A stretch of 64,000 nucleotides of DNA from Antarctobacter heliothermus (GTDB taxonomy: Bacteria; Pseudomonadota; Alphaproteobacteria; Rhodobacterales; Rhodobacteraceae), in NCBI RefSeq assembly GCF_002237555.1, contig NZ_CP022540.1:2416001-2480000 (forward strand), in the 5' to 3' direction. Below the pieces are notes generated by a model. It was not told the origin of the DNA. It saw nothing but the letters and a program-made list of their open reading frames with translations, and ran no database searches. Made by a program: the position numbers and the translations under genes. Shown one piece after another: positions 8,402 to 16,566 of this stretch; the stretch's first letter is position 1, and each line of letters opens with the position of its first letter.

Positions 8402-9154
8402 TCAGTGGATCAGAGAGCCGCCGTTTACGTCCACCTCGGAGCCGGTGACATAGGTCGAAAGATCAGAGGCAAGGAACAGGCAGCACCCCGCCACATCGCT
8501 GGCCGCGCCCGCCCGGGCCATGGGTATGCCGGCGAGGATCTGTTCCATCATCTCGTCGGTCAGCTTGCCTTCGGTGATGTCGGTGGCGATGAACCCCGGG
8601 CAGACCGCATTGGCACGGATGCCTTCGGGGGCCAGTTCGCGCGCCATGGCCTTGGTCAGGCCCAGCACGCCGGCCTTGGCCGCTGAATAATGTGGCCCGC
8701 CAAAGATGCCGCCGCCGCGCTGGGCGGATACCGACGAGATGTTTACGATGGTCCCGGTCTTGCGGTCGCGCATGTGCGGGATCAGCGCTTGAGCCATGTA
8801 GAGCGTGCCGCGCAGGTTGACGTCTGTCACCGCCTCATAGTTCTGCGGCTCGATCTGCATCAGTTTCAGCGGCTGGGTGATGCCGGCGTTGTTGACGAGG
8901 ATATCGATGTGCCCGAAGGCGTCGATGGCCGTCTTTGCAGCGGCGTCACACTGCGGTTTGCTGGTGACATCGCAGGGCAGGCCGATGTGGCCCTCGCCCG
9001 GAAGATCAGCGGCGGCGGCGCGGGCGGCCTCGTCATTCAGGTCCAGAATGGCGATGCGCGCGCCGTGGTCGGCAAAGAGTTTGGCAGTCGCCTTGCCAAG
9101 GCCGCGCGCGCTGGCGGCACCGGTGATCAGAGCGGTCTTGTGTTTCAGAAGCAT
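8402..9154 (-). CDS. Short-chain dehydrogenase/reductase (SDR)
   Basis: 250 residues, starting MLLKHKTALITGAASARGLG with AGGA upstream of the ATG at 9154. Motifs: TGAASARGLG for NAD(P) binding, NNAG in LVNNAGITQ, the catalytic Ser of ISSVSAQRGG, and YSAAK with the catalytic Tyr and Lys, then PGFIATDIT. Asp in AILDLND after strand beta-2 suggests NAD+ preference. It follows the split transketolase genes on the same strand and probably oxidises a sugar or polyol derivative used by them. The substrate cannot be assigned. Confidence 0.92.
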   Translation of the reverse strand: MLLKHKTALITGAASARGLGKATAKLFADHGARIAILDLNDEAARAAAADLPGEGHIGLPCDVTSKPQCDAAAKTAIDAFGHIDILVNNAGITQPLKLMQIEPQNYEAVTDVNLRGTLYMAQALIPHMRDRKTGTIVNISSVSAQRGGGIFGGPHYSAAKAGVLGLTKAMARELAPEGIRANAVCPGFIATDITEGKLTDEMMEQILAGIPMARAGAASDVAGCCLFLASDLSTYVTGSEVDVNGGSLIH

Positions 9155-9175
9155 TGTTTTTCCTGTGGTTGGCCG

Positions 9176-9266
9176 GGGAGGGGGCATCATGCCAGAGGCA
9201 TGCTTTCAGCATGGCCCCCGCCGCCTATTGGGCGACTCCCCCGGGATATTTCTGGACAGAAGAAGC
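9176..9266 (+). repeat. Intergenic repeat, copy 2
   Basis: A long G/C-arm hairpin with an enlarged internal loop (GGGGG near 9179, GGCCCCC near 9213) precedes the core CTCCCCCGGGATATTTCTGG and ACAGAAGAA. It fills the gap between the SDR gene and the transketolase C-terminal gene. Compared with copy 1, the stem-loop part is diverged while the core is conserved. Confidence 0.75.
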
Positions 9267-9271
9267 ACAGG

Positions 9272-10327
9272 TCAGAGCCAGGATTTGACCCGGGTGGTGA
9301 TGGCGTTGACCGACAGTCCGTATTGATCGTGCAGCGTGGGAAGGGCGCCCGCGTCTAGGAATTCATCCGGCAGCGCGATGGTGCGGAACGTGGGGTGGAT
9401 GTCCGCGCGCATGAGGTCTGCGGCCACCGCTTCTCCCAGCCCGCCGACGATGGTGTGGTTTTCCAGCGTGACGACGAGGCGGCCGGTCTTGGCGGCCTCG
9501 GCGCGGATGGTTTGGGTGTCCAGCGGTTTGATCGTGGGGACGTGCAGGACAGCGCAATCGGTGCCGTCCTTTTTCAAGGCTTTGGCCGCATCCAGGGCGC
9601 GCATGGTCATGAAGCCGGTGGAGATAAACAGCACGTCCGACCCGCCGTGGATGACCTGCGCCTTGCCCAGTTGGAATTTGTAGCCGTATTCACCCAGCAC
9701 GTCCGGCACCTGCCCGCGCAGGAGGCGCATGTAGACCGGGCCGGGATGATCGGCGATGGCGTGTGTGGCCTGCGTGATTTCCGTGGCGTCGCAGGGATCG
9801 ACGATGGTCAGGTTGGGCATACCGCGAAAGATGGCGAGGTCTTCGGTCGCTTGGTGGCTGGGGCCGTAGCCGGTGGTCAGGCCGGGCAGGGCGCAGACGA
9901 TCTTGACCGGCAGGTTCTCCTCGGCAATCGCCATGATGATAAAGTCATAGGCGCGGCGTGAGGCGAAGACCGCGTAGGTGGTGGCGAAGGGGGTGAACCC
10001 CTCACGCGCCAGCCCGGCGGCGGTCGAGATCATGACCTGTTCGGCCATGCCCATCTGGTAGAAGCGGTCGGGGTATTCTTTGGCGAAGACATGCAGGTCG
10101 GTGTATTTTGACAGGTCCGCTGTCAGGCCGACGATGTCGTTGCGGGTTTTCGCCAGATCGCAGAGCGCATGGCCAAAGGGGGCCGCGACGGTATTGCGAC
10201 CCTCGGCATCCAGCGAGGCGATCATGGCGGAGGTGGTCAGGCGCTCACCCGTGGCTGAGACGGGCATGGTGCGGGGCGTGGATTTGGGTTTACGGCGGGA
10301 GTGCGCGCCGATGGGGGCGTTGGTCAT
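9272..10327 (-). CDS. Transketolase, C-terminal subunit (split enzyme)
   Basis: About 351 residues, starting MTNAPIG at 10327 with AGGAG upstream; the longer frame to 10387 has no added domain. It contains the pyrimidine-binding half of transketolase: DIVGLTADLSKYTDLHVFA, the QMGMAEQVMISTAAGLA segment with the Glu that activates thiamine diphosphate, and HQATEDLAIFRGMPN, followed by the transketolase C-domain (LENHTIVGGLGEAVA). It is encoded 14 bases downstream of the N-terminal subunit. Split transketolases often serve dedicated catabolic pathways (for example apulose or other branched or short sugars) and not the general pentose phosphate cycle; which applies here is not known. Confidence 0.93.
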   Translation of the reverse strand: MTNAPIGAHSRRKPKSTPRTMPVSATGERLTTSAMIASLDAEGRNTVAAPFGHALCDLAKTRNDIVGLTADLSKYTDLHVFAKEYPDRFYQMGMAEQVMISTAAGLAREGFTPFATTYAVFASRRAYDFIIMAIAEENLPVKIVCALPGLTTGYGPSHQATEDLAIFRGMPNLTIVDPCDATEITQATHAIADHPGPVYMRLLRGQVPDVLGEYGYKFQLGKAQVIHGGSDVLFISTGFMTMRALDAAKALKKDGTDCAVLHVPTIKPLDTQTIRAEAAKTGRLVVTLENHTIVGGLGEAVAADLMRADIHPTFRTIALPDEFLDAGALPTLHDQYGLSVNAITTRVKSWL

Positions 10328-10341
10328 GGCGGTGCTCCTGT

Positions 10342-11187
10342 TCAGGCCGGGATTTGCGCGTCGAGATGGGCAATGGCGCGGGCCCATTCGTCAGGATCGA
10401 CCCGCACGAAATGGGTGATTTCGCGCTCTTCAAGAAAGGGCACGCCTTTGCACATCTGGGTGCGGCAGATGATGACGCGGGGGCGCGGTTCGGACAGGTT
10501 GCGAGCGGTGTCGAAGGCCGCGACCAGCGCGTCCATGTCGTTGCCGTCGACCTCTTGCGCGTGCCAGCCGAAGGCAGCCCATTTCGGGGCCTCGTCGCCC
10601 TTGGCCAGTGCCTGTGTCGTTGGCCCGTCGGCCTGCTGGTCGTTGAAATCGACCACGCAGATCAGGTTGTCCAACTGGTGGGACCGGGCGGCCATGACCG
10701 CCTCCCAGGTCGAGCCTTCGCCCAGTTCGCCGTCCGACATGAGGTTGTAGACAAAGGCAGGGTTGTTCTTGCGCTTCAGACCCAGCGCCGCGCCCACGGC
10801 GATGCCAAGGCCGTGGCCCAGAGAGCCGCCGGTGATCTCCATCCCCGGTGTGTAGGCGGCCATGCCGGACATGGGCATGCGGCTGTCGTCCATGCCGTAG
10901 GTTTCCAGCTCATCCTCGGGCAGGATGCAGGCCTCGATCATCGCGGAATAGAGCGCGATGGCGTAGTGGCCGATGGAGAGATAGAAACGGTCTCGCCCTT
11001 CCCACTCCGGGTCTTCGGGGCGGTAGGTCAGCGCGTGGAAATAGTTGACCGCCAGCACGTCGGCGACGCCAAGCGCCTGTCCGATGTAACCCTGTCCCTG
11101 AACTTGAGCCATGCGCAGCGCCAGCCGCCGGATCGACCAGGCACGCCGCATCAGGCTCGTATTCGAGCCGTCGTGGAGCGTCGTCAT
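10342..11187 (-). CDS. Transketolase, N-terminal (thiamine diphosphate-binding) subunit
   Basis: 281 residues with the ThDP-binding motif SDGELGEGSTWEAVMAA ending in VVDFNDQQ, plus GSLGHGLGIAVGAALG and SIGHYAIALYSAM, the equivalents of the His-rich phosphate and substrate-binding loops. The ATG at 11187 has GGGAGGAGG seven bases upstream. It is first in a minus-strand operon of three (N subunit, C subunit, SDR). Together with the C-terminal subunit it forms an active site at the subunit interface. The donor and acceptor are not predictable from sequence alone. Confidence 0.93.
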   Translation of the reverse strand: MTTLHDGSNTSLMRRAWSIRRLALRMAQVQGQGYIGQALGVADVLAVNYFHALTYRPEDPEWEGRDRFYLSIGHYAIALYSAMIEACILPEDELETYGMDDSRMPMSGMAAYTPGMEITGGSLGHGLGIAVGAALGLKRKNNPAFVYNLMSDGELGEGSTWEAVMAARSHQLDNLICVVDFNDQQADGPTTQALAKGDEAPKWAAFGWHAQEVDGNDMDALVAAFDTARNLSEPRPRVIICRTQMCKGVPFLEEREITHFVRVDPDEWARAIAHLDAQIPA

Positions 11188-11264
11188 GCGCCTCCTCCCC
11201 TGTTCGTCTTTTTGTTGGATCGGACTGTGACAGCTAGCAGTCGACGGGGCAAGGGTCTTGGCGG

Positions 11265-12224
11265 TCAGTCCCGTTGGCGCAGGGTCCGAGGCGTTGCGCC
11301 GAAGGTCGCGTGAAAGGCGCGGGCCAGGGCCGAGGCATCCTCGTACCCGCAGCGGGTGGCGATTTCGCTGACCGAGAGGGTGGTCTGTTCCACCAGCCGC
11401 CGCGCCGCGTTCAGACGCAGGGCGCGGTAGGTGGCGCCGGGACCGCGGCCCAGAACGGTGCGAAAGCGGCGTTCCAAAGCGCGCGAGGTGACGTTTAGGC
11501 GGCGGGCGACGGCAGCCACCGGCAGCGGCGCCTCGACGTTGCGGCGCATGATCGACACTGCCGCCTCGACCAGCTGGTCGTCGCTGAGGCGCGGGGGCAG
11601 ATCGGCGGGGGCGGGGCGTTCGCCATGCATGAACAGGGCCGCCACCTCTAGCCGCAGCATTGGGCCGTGGTGTTGTCCGATAAGGTCCAGCATCAGTTCA
11701 AAAGCGGTGGTGCCGCCGCCGCAACTGAGGATGTCGCCGTCGTTGACGACCCGTTCCGGGCGCGCCTCGACCTCTGGGAACGTCTCTGCGAAATTGTCCA
11801 GCTCATCCCAGTGCAGGGTGGCGCGCCGCTCGTCCAGCAGGCCCGCCGCAGCAAGCAGCCAGCTGCCCATGTCCAGCCCCGCCAGCGTGCCGAAGCGCCG
11901 CCGCGCCGCGCGCAGGGCGCGCAGGGTGTCCGGCCCTGCCTGCGCCTGAAAATCGTAGCTGGGCAAAAGCAGCAGGTAGTCGCCGCCGGGATGGCGGGCG
12001 AGGCTGTCCTCTGGCGTGACCGGCAGGCCGGAGGATGACGTCAGCGTTTCCCGTGTCAGGCCAAGGAATTGCCAACGGTAGAGCGGCCTGCGCGCCAGTG
12101 TGTTGGCAGCCCGCAATGGCTCGATCGCGTTGGCAAGGCACAGGTTGGAGAAGTTCGGAAACAGCAGCACGCCCACGGTGCGTGTCGCATTCTGCGGAGT
12201 ATCGGGGGCGTTCTGCATATCCAT
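11265..12224 (-). CDS. GlxA-family transcriptional regulator (DJ-1/PfpI-like plus AraC HTH)
   Basis: About 319 residues. The N-terminal DJ-1/PfpI-like domain (VGVLLFPNFSNLCLANAIEPLR, LLLLPSYDFQ) is a ligand sensor. The C-terminal domain has two AraC helix-turn-helix units: VAAVARRLNVTSRALERRF and VSEIATRCGYEDASALARAF. The start at 12224 (MDMQNAP) is chosen because upstream codons show no similarity to the family; MQNAP at 12218 is possible. It is transcribed divergently from the acyl-CoA dehydrogenase operon with a gap of about 50 bases. Relatives such as CdhR activate carnitine catabolism and GbdR activates glycine betaine catabolism, so activation of the neighbouring operon is likely. Confidence 0.92.
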   Translation of the reverse strand: MDMQNAPDTPQNATRTVGVLLFPNFSNLCLANAIEPLRAANTLARRPLYRWQFLGLTRETLTSSSGLPVTPEDSLARHPGGDYLLLLPSYDFQAQAGPDTLRALRAARRRFGTLAGLDMGSWLLAAAGLLDERRATLHWDELDNFAETFPEVEARPERVVNDGDILSCGGGTTAFELMLDLIGQHHGPMLRLEVAALFMHGERPAPADLPPRLSDDQLVEAAVSIMRRNVEAPLPVAAVARRLNVTSRALERRFRTVLGRGPGATYRALRLNAARRLVEQTTLSVSEIATRCGYEDASALARAFHATFGATPRTLRQRD

Positions 12225-12273
12225 CCCCGCCGATCTACTCTCTAGTAACACCATCACGCAAGCGGAGGGTGCC

Positions 12274-13434
12274 ATGCAGTTCGGATTGAGCGATGAGCAG
12301 GAGATGATCGTCTCTACCGTGCGGAGTTTTGTCGAGAACGAGATTTACCCTCATGAGGCCGAGGTGGAGCGCACCGGAGAGGTGCCGCCGGGACTGGGCG
12401 AAGAGATCAAGCGCAAGGTGCTGGATCTGGGGTTCTACGCCTGCAATTTCCCCGAGGAGGTTGGCGGCGCGGGTCTGAGCCATCTGGATTTCACGCTGGT
12501 CGAACGGGAGTTGGGGCGCGGCAGCATGGCGCTGACGCATTTCTTTGGCCGCCCGCAGAACATCCTGATGGCCTGCGAAGGTGAGCAGAAGGAACGCTAT
12601 CTGCTGCCCGCCGTGCGGGGCGAGCGGATGGATGCGCTGGCGATGACCGAACCGGATGCCGGGTCGGACGTGCGAGGCATGAAATGCGCGGCGGTGCGGA
12701 ACGGCGGTGACTGGGTGGTGAACGGCACCAAGCACTTTATCTCTGGTGCGGAACATGCCGATTTCTTTATCGTTTTCATCGCGACCGGCGTGGATGAGAC
12801 GCCGAAAGGTCCGAAGAAGAGGATCACCTGTTTCCTCGTGGATCGCGGCCATCCGGGCTTTGCCGTGCGCGATGGCTATAACTCGGTCTCGCACCGGGGC
12901 TACAAGAACTGCATCCTCGAATTCACCGATTGCCGCCTGCCGGATGCGCAAGTTCTGGGCGCGGTCGATGGTGGTTTTGAGGTGATGAACGAATGGCTTT
13001 ATGCCACGCGGCTGACGGTTGCCGCCTTCAGCGTGGGGCGCGCGCGGCGGTGTTTCGATTACGCGGTGGACTATGCCGCGCAGCGCAAACAGTTCGGGCA
13101 GGCGATTGCCAAGTTTCAGGGCGTGAGCTTTCAGGTTGCTGACATGATCTCTGAAATCGACGCTGCCGATTGGCTGACGCTGGCGGGGGCCTGGCGGCTG
13201 GATCAGGGCCTGCCCGCGAACCGCGAGATCGCCTCGGCCAAGGTCTATGCGACGGAAATGCTGGCGCGGGTGACGGACACAACCCTGCAGATTTTTGGCG
13301 GCATGGGGCTGATGGATGATTTCCCGATCGAGCGGTTCTGGCGCGATGCGCGGGTGGAGCGGATCTGGGACGGGACCAGTGAGATTCAGCGTCATATCAT
13401 CGGCCGGGAGATTTTCCGGCCGCTGGGGGCGTGA
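12274..13434 (+). CDS. Acyl-CoA dehydrogenase
   Basis: 386 residues, starting MQFGLSDEQEMIVSTVRSFV; the ATG at 12274 has GGAGG seven bases before it. It has FAD-binding MTEPDAGSD, the WVVNGTKHFISGA segment, and the C-terminal QIFGGMGLMDDFPIERFWRD with the DGTSEIQRHIIGR signature. A catalytic-base Glu is present near the C-terminus in this region. It removes hydrogens between C2 and C3 of a CoA thioester made by the ligase encoded next. Resemblance to crotonobetainyl/gamma-butyrobetainyl-CoA dehydrogenases and the beta-keto-acid cleavage gene downstream suggest a quaternary-amine acyl-CoA, but this is inference. Confidence 0.93.
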   Translation: MQFGLSDEQEMIVSTVRSFVENEIYPHEAEVERTGEVPPGLGEEIKRKVLDLGFYACNFPEEVGGAGLSHLDFTLVERELGRGSMALTHFFGRPQNILMACEGEQKERYLLPAVRGERMDALAMTEPDAGSDVRGMKCAAVRNGGDWVVNGTKHFISGAEHADFFIVFIATGVDETPKGPKKRITCFLVDRGHPGFAVRDGYNSVSHRGYKNCILEFTDCRLPDAQVLGAVDGGFEVMNEWLYATRLTVAAFSVGRARRCFDYAVDYAAQRKQFGQAIAKFQGVSFQVADMISEIDAADWLTLAGAWRLDQGLPANREIASAKVYATEMLARVTDTTLQIFGGMGLMDDFPIERFWRDARVERIWDGTSEIQRHIIGREIFRPLGA

Positions 13435-13491
13435 CGTTGGCGGGGATGGTGGGTTGGAACCCCACCCTACGCGCGTTGGGAGGGTTGGGTC

Positions 13492-15603
13492 ATGCCTGAC
13501 ATGTCGCGCCTGTTGCACCCACGCTCCATCGCCGTGATTGGCGGCGGGGCGTGGTGTGCCAACGTGATCCGCGAGTGCCGCAAGCTGGGCTTTGACGGGC
13601 CGGTCTGGCCGGTGCATCCCACGCGGGCCGAGGTGGGCGGATTGCCCGCCTTTGCCCGGATCGAGGATCTGCCCGGCGTGCCAGACGCGGTCTATATCGG
13701 CATCAACCGCGCGGCGACGGTGGAGGCGGTGGGGGTCCTGTCCGCGATTGGCGCGGGCGGGGCGATCTGCTTTGCCTCCGGCTTTGCCGAGGCGCAGGCG
13801 GAACTGACCGATGGCGGCGAAGTGCAGGCGGCGCTGTTGGCGGCGGCGGGGGATATGCCGGTGCTGGGGCCGAACTGTTACGGGTTTTTGAACGCACTGG
13901 ACCGCGTGGCCCTGTGGCCGGACCAGCACGGGATGGTCCCGGTGGAACGGGGCGTGGCGATCCTGTCGCAAAGCTCGAACGTGGCGCTGAACCTGACCAT
14001 GCAGAGGCGGGGCCTGCCGATCGGGTTTCTGGGCACCGTGGGCAACCAGGCGCAGGTCGATCTGAGCGCGCTGGGCATGGCGCTGCTGGAAGATCCGCGT
14101 ATCACGGCGCTGGGCCTGTATATCGAAGGCATCAAGGATGTCCGGGGCTTCGAGACGCTGGCAGCGCGGGCGTGGGCGCTGGGCAAACGCATTGTGGCGC
14201 TGAAGCTGGGTGCGTCCGAGCAGGCCAATGCGGCGGCGGTGTCGCATACGGCGTCGCTGACCGGCACCGATGCGGGCGCGCGGGCGTTTTTGCGGCGGAT
14301 CGGGGTGGCGCAGGTCACGTCGCTGTCAGCGCTGCTGGAGGTGTTGAAGATCCTGCACGTGGCCGGGCCGTTGTCGTCGAACCGGGTGGTGTCCGCCTCC
14401 TGTTCGGGCGGCGAGGCGAGCCTGATGGCGGACAGCGGGTTGAGGTATGATGTGGTGTTCCCCCCGTTGGGGGCGGTGCAGCGTGAGAGGTTGCGCGCGG
14501 CGTTGGGGCCCAAGGTGGCGCTGGCCAACCCCTTGGATTATCACACCTATATCTGGGGCGACGTGCCCGCGATGCGGGCCTGTTTCGGCGCGATGATGGC
14601 CGGGGTGGATCTGGGCCTTGGGGTTGTGGTGTTGGATTTTCCGCGTGGGGATCGCTGTTCGGCGGCGGATTGGGATCTGGTGATCGAGGCCTTGGACGGG
14701 CTGGGCGGGCCGGTGCCGATGGCGATCCTGTCGAGCCTTGTGGAAACTATGCCAGAGGCGGTGGCAGAAAAGCTGGTGGGTTTGGGCATCGTGCCGTTGT
14801 GTGATGTGCCTTCGGCGTTGGAGGCGGTCGCAGCAGCGGCGTTTCTGGGCCAGGAAATAGAGCCCGTGCCGGTGCTTTGGGAGAATAGGGAGGGGGCGCT
14901 GCCCCCGTCGCCTGCGGCGTCTCCCCCGGGATATTTTCGGACAGAAGAAGCGCAAGGTGGCGTGTTGAGTGAGGGTGTCGCAAAGCAGGCTTTGGCGCAG
15001 GTGGGCGTGCCGGTGCCGGGGGGCGCGCGGGCATTGACACCTGTGGCGGCGGGGGAGGCGGCGGCGCGGATCGGGTTGCCGGTTGTGTTGAAGGGAGAGG
15101 GGTTTGCCCACAAGAGCGAGGCCGGGGCAGTCCGGTTGAATTTGGCGTCTGTGCCCGAGGTTGAGGAGGCGGCTTTGGCGATGCGCGCCTCTGGCTATCT
15201 GGTCGAGGAGATGATCACCGGGGCGGTTGTTGAACTGCTGATCGGTGTCATGCGCGACCCGGCGCACGGGTTCGTGCTGACGTTGGGCGCGGGCGGTGTC
15301 TGGACCGAGATCCTGGGCGATACGCAGAGCCTGCTGTTGCCGGTGACGGCAGAGGACGTGCGGGGCGCGCTGGGACAGTTGAAGATTGCGCCGCTGCTGG
15401 CGGGCTATCGCGGTGCGGCGGCGGACATGGACGCCATTGCCGGGGCTATTCTGGCGGTGCAGGCTTTTGTCGTGGCCCATGCCGACCGGATCGAGGAAGT
15501 GGAGATCAACCCGCTGCTGTGTACGCCTGACCGGGCGGTGGCGGCGGATGCGCTGATCCGTTTGCGGAATATCGAGATAGAGGGAGGCGAAGATGCCGCT
15601 TGA
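13492..15603 (+). CDS. NDP-forming acyl-CoA ligase (acetate-CoA ligase family) with in-frame repeat insertion
   Basis: 703 residues. Order: CoA-binding domain (LLHPRSIAVIGGGAW, VLGPNCYGFLN), CoA-ligase domain with the phospho-His segment AAVSHTASLTGTD, then an ATP-grasp domain (IGLPVVLKGEGFAHKSEAG, LTLGAGGVWTEILGD, VEEVEINPLL). It activates a carboxylic acid to its CoA thioester. Residues 467-486 are encoded by a copy of the intergenic repeat found elsewhere here; it is 60 bp, keeps the frame and lies in the linker between the ligase and ATP-grasp domains. Its stop overlaps the start of the next gene by 11 bases. Confidence 0.92.
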   Translation: MPDMSRLLHPRSIAVIGGGAWCANVIRECRKLGFDGPVWPVHPTRAEVGGLPAFARIEDLPGVPDAVYIGINRAATVEAVGVLSAIGAGGAICFASGFAEAQAELTDGGEVQAALLAAAGDMPVLGPNCYGFLNALDRVALWPDQHGMVPVERGVAILSQSSNVALNLTMQRRGLPIGFLGTVGNQAQVDLSALGMALLEDPRITALGLYIEGIKDVRGFETLAARAWALGKRIVALKLGASEQANAAAVSHTASLTGTDAGARAFLRRIGVAQVTSLSALLEVLKILHVAGPLSSNRVVSASCSGGEASLMADSGLRYDVVFPPLGAVQRERLRAALGPKVALANPLDYHTYIWGDVPAMRACFGAMMAGVDLGLGVVVLDFPRGDRCSAADWDLVIEALDGLGGPVPMAILSSLVETMPEAVAEKLVGLGIVPLCDVPSALEAVAAAAFLGQEIEPVPVLWENREGALPPSPAASPPGYFRTEEAQGGVLSEGVAKQALAQVGVPVPGGARALTPVAAGEAAARIGLPVVLKGEGFAHKSEAGAVRLNLASVPEVEEAALAMRASGYLVEEMITGAVVELLIGVMRDPAHGFVLTLGAGGVWTEILGDTQSLLLPVTAEDVRGALGQLKIAPLLAGYRGAAADMDAIAGAILAVQAFVVAHADRIEEVEINPLLCTPDRAVAADALIRLRNIEIEGGEDAA
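14891..14950 (+). repeat. Repeat copy 3, inside the acyl-CoA ligase coding sequence
   Basis: The hairpin AGGGGGCGCTGCCCCC, a GC spacer, and the core CTCCCCCGGGATATTTTCGG then ACAGAAGAA match the intergenic copies. It is 60 bp long and translated in frame as a Pro/Ala/Ser-rich segment ending YFRTEE. It occupies an interdomain linker, the place where an insertion would be best tolerated. Confidence 0.85.
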
Positions 15604-16504
15604 GATGAACAAAGAGGTCTTTATCACCTGCGCGGTGACCGGGTCGGGTGGCACGCAGGACCGCAGCCCGTATGTGCCGCGTTCCCCGCAGCAGATTGCC
15701 GAGAGTGCGATTGACGCCGCCAAGGCGGGCGCGGCGGTGGTGCATTGCCACGTGCGCGATCCGGAAAGCGGCGCGCCCTCGCGCGATCTGGCCTATTACC
15801 GCGAGGTGACGGACCGCATCCGCGACGCCGAAGTGGACGTGGTGCTGAACCTGACCGCCGGGATGGGCGGCGACATCACCTTTGGGTCGACCGATGCGCC
15901 GTTGCCGGTGAACGCGGCTGGCACCGACATGGTGGGTGCAGCAGAGCGTGTGGCGCATGTCGCCGCATGCCTGCCGGAGATCTGCACGCTGGACTGCGGC
16001 ACGATGAACTTTGCCGAGGCCGATTACGTCATGACCAACACGCCCGGCATGCTGCGCGACATGGGCGCGCGGATGACGGCGCTGGGGGTCAAGCCGGAGA
16101 TCGAGGCCTTTGACACCGGCCACCTGTGGTTCGCCAAGGAGCTGGTGAAAGAGGGGGTGCTGGAAGGGCCCGCGCTGGTGCAACTGTGCATGGGGGTGCC
16201 TTGGGGCGCGCCGGATGACCTGAACACCTTCATGGCGATGGTCAACAACGTGCCGGATGACTGGTGCTTCAGCGCCTTCGGTCTGGGGCGCAACCAGATG
16301 GCCTATGTGGCGGCAAGCGTGCTGGCGGGGGGCAATGTGCGTGTCGGGTTGGAGGATAACCTGTGGCTGGACAAGGGGGTGCTGGCGACCAACGCTCAAC
16401 TGGTCGAGCGCGCCGTCGGCATCATTGAAAACATGGGCGCGCGCGTGATTGGTCCCTCAGCGGTGAGAGAAAAGCTGGGGTTGGTGAAGCGCGCGCCGAA
16501 ATAG
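15593..16504 (+). CDS. Beta-keto acid cleavage enzyme (BKACE, DUF849)
   Basis: 303 residues of the Zn-dependent BKACE family, which condenses a beta-keto acid with acetyl-CoA to give acetoacetate and a new CoA ester. Visible features are ITCAVTGSGG, VVHCHVRDPESG with the two metal-binding His residues, and FDTGHLWFAKELV and LGRNQMAYVAASV in the second half. GGGAGGCGAAG precedes the ATG at 15593, and the gene overlaps the CoA ligase by 11 bases, so the two are cotranslated. Members that cleave 3-dehydrocarnitine to glycine betaine occur with GlxA-type regulators, as here. No carnitine dehydrogenase is seen in the window. Confidence 0.93.
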   Translation: MPLEMNKEVFITCAVTGSGGTQDRSPYVPRSPQQIAESAIDAAKAGAAVVHCHVRDPESGAPSRDLAYYREVTDRIRDAEVDVVLNLTAGMGGDITFGSTDAPLPVNAAGTDMVGAAERVAHVAACLPEICTLDCGTMNFAEADYVMTNTPGMLRDMGARMTALGVKPEIEAFDTGHLWFAKELVKEGVLEGPALVQLCMGVPWGAPDDLNTFMAMVNNVPDDWCFSAFGLGRNQMAYVAASVLAGGNVRVGLEDNLWLDKGVLATNAQLVERAVGIIENMGARVIGPSAVREKLGLVKRAPK

Positions 16505-16566
16505 GTCCTGTCCCCCTGCTGGCGCCCCGGCAAGGCTTGTCGGGCGCTAACGGGGGAGGGGTTCGC

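Noticed and set aside
12235..14247. Very long open frame on the minus strand opposite the acyl-CoA dehydrogenase and CoA ligase genes
   Set aside because: The translation is rich in Arg, His, Pro and Gln with no fold-like pattern and lies opposite two clear genes; it is a product of high GC codon bias.
14326..15723. Long minus-strand frame opposite the CoA ligase
   Set aside because: Same low-complexity Arg/His composition, no ribosome binding site, and full overlap with a well-supported gene.
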